A stretch of DNA of 13,176 bases from Fidelibacterota bacterium UBA6817 (lineage in GTDB: Bacteria > Fidelibacterota > Fidelibacteria > Fidelibacterales > Fidelibacteraceae): positions 1 through 13,176 of the forward strand of contig DKER01000062.1 in the NCBI GenBank assembly GCA_002452555.1, read 5' to 3'. Below, piece by piece: positions 8,417 to 13,176 of the stretch. The notes under the pieces are model-generated. The model searched no databases. It saw nothing but the letters and a program-made list of their open reading frames with translations, and was not told the DNA's origin. Position numbers and translations under genes: made by a program. Positions within the stretch are counted from its first letter, which is position 1. Every line of letters starts with the position of its first letter.

Positions 8417-9592
8417 TTATATTCCTGAAAAAGCCCTGGCGACATCAAGGATAAGCCTGGGCTTATTCCAGACAACTGCTTTAAAAATCCTGGTCAGACT
8501 TCTTTTTTCCTTTGGAATTGCCGCCATTTTTTCACCAAGACTGTTCAGATCCTCATCCGTCAGTTTATTTACAATTTCTTTTAGCCGGAAGAGTCCTTCG
8601 TGATTTTTACCGGATTTTTCGTGCCATGCGTTGGCATATCGCTGCAGAAATTCCCGGGAAATATCATTTTTTTCAAGCGCTTCCACGGCGGTATCCGCAG
8701 CCAGTTTCCCGCTGCTCATTGCAGCATGAATGCCTCCGCCGCTCAGAGGGTTGACCATTCTTGCCGCATCGCCTGCTACCATTAAACCGGGGGCAGTAAT
8801 TTGTTTCAATGTTTTATCCGTAGGCACCCCGCCGGCAACCAGTCCGGACCATGAAGCATCCGGGAATGTGTCCCCCAGAAATTTCATCAGGGAACGGTAG
8901 GGACTGATCAAATGGGTATTATTTCCGCTGATACCCAGACCGACATTTGCTGAGGTTTCACTTTTTGGAAAAACCCAGACATACCCGCCCGGTGCATATT
9001 CGCGTTTCATATAAAAGGACAAGGCATCCGGATTAAATTTTATACCGTGTGCCGTCACCTGAACACAACAGTCCATATTTTCCGGGGTAACGGCGGTTTT
9101 TATACCCGCCTGCCGTGCAATCCGACTTTCTACACCGTCGGCAGCAATAACAATCCGTGATCTGAGCACATATTCTTCATGACGGATTTGTACTTTTACG
9201 CCGGTTACAATCCCGTTATCAAGCAGTAGACCTGTCACATTTGCCCGTGTTTTAACAACAGCGCCGGCTTGAACCGCCAAATCGGCCAAATCCCTGTCAA
9301 AAAGCCGCCTGTCAAGAATTGCACCTTTTAACGAGAAATCCAATTCAACCAGACGCCCATCCGGGGCATAAAAATCAACGGAACTGATTTCCCGGCAGAT
9401 CCATTTCGGATTAACAGGCGTATACATTTCCAGTCCGCGTATGCTTACCCCTTCGCCGCATCGTACGGGCAGACCAATTTCACGATCTTTTTCCAGGACA
9501 AGCACAGATACACCTTTTTGAGCAGCATAACGGGCTGCAACTGTACCGGCCGGGCCGCCGCCAACAACGATCATATCCCAGTTATGCTTCAT
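8417..9592 (-). CDS. Geranylgeranyl-reductase family FAD oxidoreductase
   Basis: A 391-residue flavoprotein that probably hydrogenates isoprenoid double bonds on a lipid or quinone tail. The N-terminal FAD-binding Rossmann motif is G11-x-G13-x-x-G16, with E34 ending the second strand. R44-C45-G-E-G matches the active-site cysteine region of the family. A-D-G (151-153) and G-D-A-A..N-P-L-S-G-G-G (274-287) complete the flavin site. The diagnostic Y204-x-W206-x-F208-P209 followed by eight residues and G218-L-G220 is the YxWxFPx(7-8)GxG signature of geranylgeranyl reductases. The start ATG 9590-9592 is chosen because GGAG precedes it; a GTG 15 nt upstream is less likely. It overlaps the ferredoxin gene by 11 nt, so the two are probably co-translated and the ferredoxin may be its donor. 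Related aromatic hydroxylase-type monooxygenases are less likely given the signature. Confidence 0.88.
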   Translation of the reverse strand: MKHNWDMIVVGGGPAGTVAARYAAQKGVSVLVLEKDREIGLPVRCGEGVSIRGLEMYTPVNPKWICREISSVDFYAPDGRLVELDFSLKGAILDRRLFDRDLADLAVQAGAVVKTRANVTGLLLDNGIVTGVKVQIRHEEYVLRSRIVIAADGVESRIARQAGIKTAVTPENMDCCVQVTAHGIKFNPDALSFYMKREYAPGGYVWVFPKSETSANVGLGISGNNTHLISPYRSLMKFLGDTFPDASWSGLVAGGVPTDKTLKQITAPGLMVAGDAARMVNPLSGGGIHAAMSSGKLAADTAVEALEKNDISREFLQRYANAWHEKSGKNHEGLFRLKEIVNKLTDEDLNSLGEKMAAIPKEKRSLTRIFKAVVWNKPRLILDVARAFSGI

Positions 9593-9767
9593 GAGATTCT
9601 CCTTCACTCAACGCTTCCATCGGACAAACCTGTATGCAAAATTTGCATGAAATACAGGTATCCTCATCAATTTCCAGGATTTTATCCGACATAGCCATAC
9701 AATCAACGGGACATACGCCGACACAGGTCCCGCAAAGATCACAAAGTGCCTGATCAATTTTTATCAT
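9582..9767 (-). CDS. Bacterial-type 2[4Fe-4S] ferredoxin
   Basis: A 61-residue soluble electron carrier. Two complete CxxCxxCxxxCP motifs, C9-C12-C15-C19 and C38-C41-C44-C48, each hold one 4Fe-4S cluster in the usual internally duplicated ferredoxin fold. C23 is an additional cysteine directly after the first motif, as in some C-P-V-D-C ferredoxins. The start at 9765-9767 is preferred over a TTG six codons upstream because GGAGAGG (9773-9779) lies 5 nt before it. The gene end overlaps the reductase by 11 nt. The pairing fits known reductases of the geranylgeranyl family that take electrons from ferredoxin rather than NADPH; that link is inferred from context. Confidence 0.93.
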   Translation of the reverse strand: MIKIDQALCDLCGTCVGVCPVDCMAMSDKILEIDEDTCISCKFCIQVCPMEALSEGESHEA

Positions 9768-9798
9768 GTTTTCCTCTCCAAACAATTAAGCCCTGAAA

Positions 9799-9804
9799 AT
9801 TATA
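9799..9804 (-). promoter_or_regulatory. Candidate -10 box for ferredoxin operon
   Basis: A perfect TATAAT on the minus strand, 31 nt before the ferredoxin ATG, in the only sizeable gap upstream of the ferredoxin-reductase-helicase group. No good TTGACA-like box is found 16-18 nt further up, so the call rests on the -10 match and position. A Bacteroidetes-type promoter reading (TAnnTTTG) also fits only partly. Confidence 0.35.
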
Positions 9805-9871
9805 CCCGCTTGACCGGACATTTCAGACAGGTGTTTGAGAAAAATAAATCGGGGTAATGGATCATCATCAT
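9800..9871 (-). CDS. Possible 23-residue CxxC peptide ORF
   Basis: A short ORF in the gap between the deacetylase and ferredoxin genes. It has three tandem ATG codons (9863-9871) after GGAGG (9874-9878); the second and third are 5 and 8 nt from that site. The peptide ends T-C-L-K-C-P-V-K-R-V and so contains a C-x-x-C-P motif, reminiscent of an Fe-S or zinc knuckle but far too short to fold alone. It stops with TAA inside the candidate -10 box of the ferredoxin gene. It could be a leader peptide or chance; a good ribosome site is the only positive evidence. No promoter is clear, although TTGTGA and TGATAA 18 nt apart (9930-9935 and 9906-9911) lie upstream. Confidence 0.2.
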   Translation of the reverse strand: MMMIHYPDLFFSNTCLKCPVKRV

Positions 9872-9947
9872 ATCCTCCATCCTCAATCATTTTATTCCTT
9901 ATCTCTTATCATTTTAATGGTCACACTTTTCACAACGTCTCAAATCC

Positions 9948-10757
9948 CTATTCATTTCCTTTATCTTTTAACCTGCTTCTTTTAAATAGCGTCTGATAAA
10001 CAGGTGTCAGCCGGGAAAGGTAACTGACCATTTTCAATTTATAATATTCCAATCTGGGAATTTCAGGATATAAGAGCTTTCTGCGGATGGCAAACACGCT
10101 GTCAAACCGATAAACCGGTATACGAACCAGCTGAAATTCAGATTCAGGCAACTGATGTCTTTTCAAAGCACCGCATGCATAAAGATAACCGGCTTGTTCA
10201 ACCGCTTTCCTTACTTCAGCATTATGGCATCCAAAAGGAAAGGCAAATCCTATGGGTTTGCTTTTCAGAATGTCTTCCAGGCGTTCACAGGATTTTTCCA
10301 CTTCCCGTTTCAGTTCTTCTTTTGAGAGTGCAATCAGCGGTCTGTGGCTCATGGTATGGGATGCAATTTCCCATCCTTTAAGACTGAGATCTGTCAATTC
10401 CTGTTCATTTAAATGTCTTATTGAACGGGGTTCCAGAGACAAATCCCAGGAATTTTTTTCCCCCACATATCCGGCCAGCATAAAAATAACCGCCTTAAAT
10501 CCCGCTTTTTCAAGAATCGGTAAGGCAAAGCGGTAAACAGCTTCGTAACCATCGTCAAATGTAATAACAACAGGTTTGTCAGGCAGATTCGAATCAAACA
10601 AAATTTGTCTGAAAGTAACCCCCGTATAGCCTTGCTCCTTGAGGTAACTGATGTGCCGTTCAAACAATATGGGATTAACCGTATTGAATCCACCCGGCTG
10701 GATGTGGTGATAGAGAAGTACAGGGACTTTTTTCAATAAATCAATACGATCCGTCAT
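9948..10757 (-). CDS. NodB-fold polysaccharide deacetylase family protein
   Basis: A 269-residue carbohydrate esterase 4-type enzyme, expected to remove N- or O-acetyl groups from a surface polysaccharide or peptidoglycan. It shows L-L-Y-H-H-I (14-19), then motif 1 T-F-D68-D69-G (66-70) and motif 2 S-H134-T-M-S-H138, which supply the catalytic base and the D-H-H metal ligands, and motif 3 F-A-F-P-F-G near residue 180. A clear motif 5 leucine-histidine pair is not seen; instead the C-terminus has R-I-P-V-Y-R-F-D and a basic tail. No signal peptide is present, so it acts in the cytoplasm or is exported another way. The start ATG overlaps the upstream stop by 4 nt (ATGA); an 11-residue extension is rejected because it would increase the overlap. 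Fold certain, substrate unknown. Confidence 0.87.
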   Translation of the reverse strand: MTDRIDLLKKVPVLLYHHIQPGGFNTVNPILFERHISYLKEQGYTGVTFRQILFDSNLPDKPVVITFDDGYEAVYRFALPILEKAGFKAVIFMLAGYVGEKNSWDLSLEPRSIRHLNEQELTDLSLKGWEIASHTMSHRPLIALSKEELKREVEKSCERLEDILKSKPIGFAFPFGCHNAEVRKAVEQAGYLYACGALKRHQLPESEFQLVRIPVYRFDSVFAIRRKLLYPEIPRLEYYKLKMVSYLSRLTPVYQTLFKRSRLKDKGNE

Positions 10758-11122
10758 GATGAAGCAGCCTTCAGGATAAATACGCCGCAAGCGGTTCCCC
10801 CTATATCATATATAAGGTCTTTCCAACTGAATAACCCATTTGGTTTTCTTCGGCTGTCATATATCTCTTTCATCATTCCCAGAGACAGACTGAAACCGGC
10901 TGAATACATCAATGTTTTTTTATCGGGATCTGTATGCACCCACGCGTTATGAGACAAGGCATATCCGCTTTGAACCGTGAGCATAAGACTGAATGAAAAA
11001 TGCTGCCATTTATCAAAACTTGTCCAGGAATCATCCGGTTGTATTAGTGAAAAAGTCCCGGACATAAGATCGGCAGAGCATAAAATCAAAAGGAGCATGA
11101 TAGTGACTGTAAACCGTTTCAT
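10754..11122 (-). CDS. DUF2279/YfiM-like exported protein
   Basis: A 122-residue protein with a Sec-type signal peptide (about residues 1-21: K-R start, leucine-rich core). The mature part has the YfiM/DUF2279 pattern: D37-K-W-Q-H41 followed by a hydrophobic helix, then G-x-x-K85-E-x-x-D89 and K-D102-L-x-x-D106-x-G-G. In related proteins these acidic and histidine residues flank short membrane-associated helices; function is not established. C15 does not sit in a proper lipobox (residue before it is L), so I do not call it a lipoprotein. Its ATG follows the transporter stop with no gap and its stop overlaps the deacetylase start. The tight packing suggests one transcript with the symporter. 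Confidence 0.8.
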   Translation of the reverse strand: MKRFTVTIMLLLILCSADLMSGTFSLIQPDDSWTSFDKWQHFSFSLMLTVQSGYALSHNAWVHTDPDKKTLMYSAGFSLSLGMMKEIYDSRRKPNGLFSWKDLIYDIGGTACGVFILKAASS

Positions 11123-12529
11123 TCAGATAACCCCGACGGATTTCAAAAAAACGAGTAATATGATGACAGGGGCAATGAATTTCACAACGAAGTACCAAAC
11201 ATTTCCAATGGTCAGGTAAGAGAACTTCTTTTTTACGGGTGAAAAATGATGAAAAACATGAACATCAATCCATCCGCCGGCACCCTTTCGAAACTCATCA
11301 AAGAAAAGGCTTTTCTTCACCCCCCATCCAATGAACAAAGCCGTAAAGAGTCCGCCAAGCGGCAGAAGAATATTTGAACTCAAATAATCCAGCAAATCGA
11401 AAAATGTCCGTTTTAAAAGGATTGTTTGACTGAGGGGTCCAAAGGAAAGGGCAGACGGAATTCCAAAAAGGAAGACAACAAAACCGGAGCCCAGAACAAC
11501 GTTATGACGGGACCATTTTTTTTCATCCACAAAATAGGATACGATCACTTCCAGGAGGGATATGGCAGAAGTTAAAGCAGCAATAGCCAGCAGGATAAAA
11601 AACATCAACGCAAAAAGATTTCCTCCGGGCATTTTGCTGAAAACAGCCGGCAATACGCAAAAAACCAGTCCCGGCCCCGCATCCGGACTGAATCCCATGG
11701 CAAAAACTGAAGTAAATATTGCCACGCCTGCAAGAAGGGCAATAACCGTATCCAGAACAACGATCATCAATGAACTGCTCAGGATACTTTCATCTTCTTT
11801 CAAATAACTTCCGTAAGTCAGGAGAGCTCCCATTCCCAGACTCAGGGAAAAAAATGCCTGTCCCAAAGCTTCCAAAACCGTTTTGCCGGTCACATTCGAC
11901 CAATCCGGTTTAAGCAGAAAAGCAAGGCCGTCATCGGATCCTTCAAGCGTTAGTCCCCAAACCACAAGAAAAAGGAGGATAAGGATAAAAATCGGCATCA
12001 GGATCCGTGAGAATCGTTCTATCCCGCGGGCTACGCCGTAATAGACAACTGCCAGAACAAGAATGGAGAAAGCCGCCTGAAATCCCATGATCCAAACGGG
12101 ATTTGTTATGCGATTTTCAAAAAAGAGCGCCGCACTTTCTGAGGTTGTAAATGTGTGATAAGTCCCCCTGAATCCTTCAACAAAATAGCCGAGAGACCAC
12201 CCTGCTACCACATTATAATAGGACAGGATGAAAAAACCGGTCAAAACACCCAGATAACCGACTAGTGTCCAAAGACGGTTCCCGTTTGAAATTTTTCGGA
12301 ATGCACCGACAGGGTTCAGCTGTGAGTGCCTTCCAATCAAAATTTCACCGATTACAAGAGATAAACCGATAAAAAGGATACTGATCAGATAAATCAGAAT
12401 AAATGCTGCCCCGCCGTTTTTACCTGCCACATATGGAAATTTCCAGATATTACCCAAACCAATGGCACTGCCTGCGGCGGCAAGCACAAAACCAATATGG
12501 CTTCCCCAGTGTTCTCTTTTTACTTCCAT
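11123..12529 (-). CDS. Neurotransmitter:sodium symporter family transporter (LeuT-like)
   Basis: An inner-membrane sodium-coupled symporter of 468 residues, probably carrying an amino acid or related amine. Eleven helices are predicted and the protein ends shortly after helix 11, as in many bacterial members. Helix 1 keeps A-A-G20-S-A22-x-G-x-G-N27 with numbering equal to LeuT, including A22 and N27 of the Na1 site and G20 of Na2. Helix 3 has Y104-Y105, the second matching LeuT Y108. Helix 6 has F-F-S-L-S-L-G, with S228 in place of LeuT T254. Helix 8 has A317-A-L-T320-S321, the Na2 ligand set. At the LeuT N286 position there is D260, while the chloride-substituting glutamate position holds alanine. 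ATG 12527-12529 has GGAG upstream and follows the DUF5683 stop by 1 nt. Confidence 0.93.
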   Translation of the reverse strand: MEVKREHWGSHIGFVLAAAGSAIGLGNIWKFPYVAGKNGGAAFILIYLISILFIGLSLVIGEILIGRHSQLNPVGAFRKISNGNRLWTLVGYLGVLTGFFILSYYNVVAGWSLGYFVEGFRGTYHTFTTSESAALFFENRITNPVWIMGFQAAFSILVLAVVYYGVARGIERFSRILMPIFILILLFLVVWGLTLEGSDDGLAFLLKPDWSNVTGKTVLEALGQAFFSLSLGMGALLTYGSYLKEDESILSSSLMIVVLDTVIALLAGVAIFTSVFAMGFSPDAGPGLVFCVLPAVFSKMPGGNLFALMFFILLAIAALTSAISLLEVIVSYFVDEKKWSRHNVVLGSGFVVFLFGIPSALSFGPLSQTILLKRTFFDLLDYLSSNILLPLGGLFTALFIGWGVKKSLFFDEFRKGAGGWIDVHVFHHFSPVKKKFSYLTIGNVWYFVVKFIAPVIILLVFLKSVGVI

Positions 12530-12530
12530 T

Positions 12531-12959
12531 TTAAAACTCCATTGTTAGGATGAAACAGACACCTCTCCTCTCCGGGTCCAAAACAAGACTTCCCTCGGGA
12601 AAACTGCTCAGATGGGCATCAACCAGCGCATCCAGCATGGCATATACATAGATACCGGCAGTATACCATAAATGTTTGTTCCGGTTAATCTGAACATCTT
12701 TATCCGTTCTGTCCTTCTCAAACATTCTGTGATATTCCCTTGCTTTATAGAGTGTATACGATTCGGCGCCCATGATCACGGCTGCTTTTACCAATTTTCC
12801 GTTATATAATTGTCCCGCACCGGGCAAAACAGCCGATAAGGCCACAGCCGTCCGGGGGTTTTTATAGGAAACTGCATCCAATTCCAATTCCTGTGACCAT
12901 AACACGGAAACGGGAATTAGCAGTATGAGAAAAAGATAGACTGTAAATTGTCTAGTGAT
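12531..12959 (-). CDS. DUF5683 exported protein with apparent AUC start
   Basis: An envelope protein of the DUF5683 type. The mature part has N-P-R-T-A-V-A-L-S-A-V-L-P-G-A-G-Q-L-Y-N-G, the family signature, then a hydrophobic helix, a charged stretch (E-K-D-R-T-D-K-D) and a second membrane segment. The first ordinary start in frame is GTG at 12903-12905, which would remove the export signal. Going upstream in frame, 18 more codons read as a normal Sec signal peptide: T-R-Q-F, a leucine/isoleucine core, then V-L-W-S before the mature N-terminus. They begin at an ATC codon (12957-12959), placed 6 nt after AGGAG (12966-12970). No ATG, GTG or TTG lies further up in frame. I therefore call 142 residues with AUC start; a base error or mutation of ATG is the alternative. 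DUF5683 function is unknown. Confidence 0.72.
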   Translation of the reverse strand: MTRQFTVYLFLILLIPVSVLWSQELELDAVSYKNPRTAVALSAVLPGAGQLYNGKLVKAAVIMGAESYTLYKAREYHRMFEKDRTDKDVQINRNKHLWYTAGIYVYAMLDALVDAHLSSFPEGSLVLDPERRGVCFILTMEF

Positions 12960-13024
12960 ACGATACTCCTGTTTTACAACGTGAAATTTAAGCGTATCAG
13001 GCCATGATAAAAAGCATATCGTAT
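12960..13024. other. 65-nt spacer between pcm and DUF5683 gene
   Basis: Short AT-rich gap. Apart from the AGGAG site at 12966-12970 nothing clear is visible: no stable hairpin with a T run, and no spacing-correct promoter pair. The DUF5683 gene may be read from the pcm transcript. Confidence 0.4.
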
Positions 13025-13176
13025 TTAAACTATATGGTTGGATGGCCGCAGGGGGACAAAACGGACATCAAGAAGATCATTTTCAATAATTTTCCCGTTC
13101 TTCTTTTGGATTTTCTTTAGCATCTGGGATTCTTTTCCCACAGGGATAATCAGTGATCCGTTCTCTTTCAACTGTT
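13025..13176 (-). CDS. pcm: Protein-L-isoaspartate O-methyltransferase, C-terminal part
   Basis: The last 49 residues of Pcm, a cytosolic S-adenosylmethionine-dependent methyltransferase that repairs isoaspartyl residues in damaged proteins. Visible are Q-L-K-x-N-G-x-L-I-I-P-V-G, the strand and turn that follow the substrate region in this family, an amphipathic K-rich stretch (M-L-K-K-I-Q-K-K-N-G), and the terminal D-V-R-F-V-P-L-R signature. The catalytic SAM-binding part lies beyond the right edge, so integrity of the gene cannot be judged. The stop codon is TAA at 13025-13027. The recognition rests on the conserved P-V-G and V-R-F-V-P-L pieces and is good but partial. Confidence 0.85.
   Translation of the reverse strand, partial: QLKENGSLIIPVGKESQMLKKIQKKNGKIIENDLLDVRFVPLRPSNHIV

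Noticed and set aside
8098..8454. 118-codon plus-strand ORF
   Set aside because: Antisense to the exonuclease domain, whose catalytic motifs are intact on the other strand.
9593..9607. Longer GTG start for the flavoprotein
   Set aside because: The GGAG site lies between the GTG and the ATG at 9590-9592 and so serves the ATG; the FAD motif also sits at the normal distance from the ATG.
11078..11122. Lipoprotein signal in the YfiM-like protein
   Set aside because: The residue before C15 is leucine, which does not suit signal peptidase II, and no second candidate cysteine is nearby.
1..13176. CRISPR array, insertion sequence, tRNA, rRNA or prophage genes
   Set aside because: No regularly spaced repeats, no transposase or integrase motifs, no terminal inverted repeats and no RNA-gene-like stretches were seen; gaps between genes are all under 200 nt.

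Overview
The window is a compact bacterial chromosome segment of moderate to low GC. Every supportable gene lies on the minus strand, so transcription runs from high to low coordinates. Several features point to a Gram-negative-type bacterium, possibly in or near the Fibrobacteres-Chlorobi-Bacteroidetes (FCB) assemblage (for example Marinimicrobia- or Calditrichaeota-like): a lipoprotein thioredoxin, Sec signal peptides, a DUF2279/YfiM-like periplasmic protein, a DUF5683 protein and a Gld-type ABC cluster. That placement is inference from gene content; there is no rRNA or other marker here. No mobile element, CRISPR array, tRNA or rRNA was seen.

Layout in transcription order. (1) 13176-13025: the C-terminal end of protein-L-isoaspartate methyltransferase (Pcm), cut by the window edge. 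(2) 12959-9948: a tightly packed four-gene envelope group made of a DUF5683 protein, a LeuT-fold sodium symporter, a YfiM/DUF2279-like protein and a NodB-fold polysaccharide deacetylase. Junctions are 1 nt, 0 nt and a 4-nt overlap. (3) A 197-nt gap (9947-9768 plus flanks) with a good -10 box and a possible 23-residue ORF. (4) 9767-5481: a 2[4Fe-4S] ferredoxin, a geranylgeranyl-reductase-family flavoprotein overlapping it by 11 nt, and an exonuclease-DinG helicase 17 nt further on. (5) A 152-nt gap with a weak hairpin. (6) 5328-1553: a GldA/GldF/GldG-type ABC system plus a DUF4340 protein, joined by overlaps of 4 and 8 nt and one 2-nt gap. (7) 1452-1039: an unrecognised 137-residue protein. (8) 1018-1: a TPR plus TlpA-thioredoxin lipoprotein running off the left edge.

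Working together: the ferredoxin is the likely electron donor for the reductase, which probably saturates an isoprenoid chain on a lipid or quinone. The ABC cluster encodes an ATPase, a six-helix permease, a large membrane-anchored auxiliary protein and a DUF4340 partner. This complex is known from gliding bacteria but is widespread in non-gliders. The DUF5683-to-deacetylase group looks like envelope and transport functions that share a transcript rather than one pathway.

I did not find a clearly new multi-gene system. The best leads are the DUF5683 gene, whose signal peptide appears to begin at an AUC codon, the intact Fe-S cysteine set in the exonuclease-helicase fusion, the ferredoxin-reductase pair with a tiny CxxC ORF upstream, and the orphan protein beside the ABC cluster.
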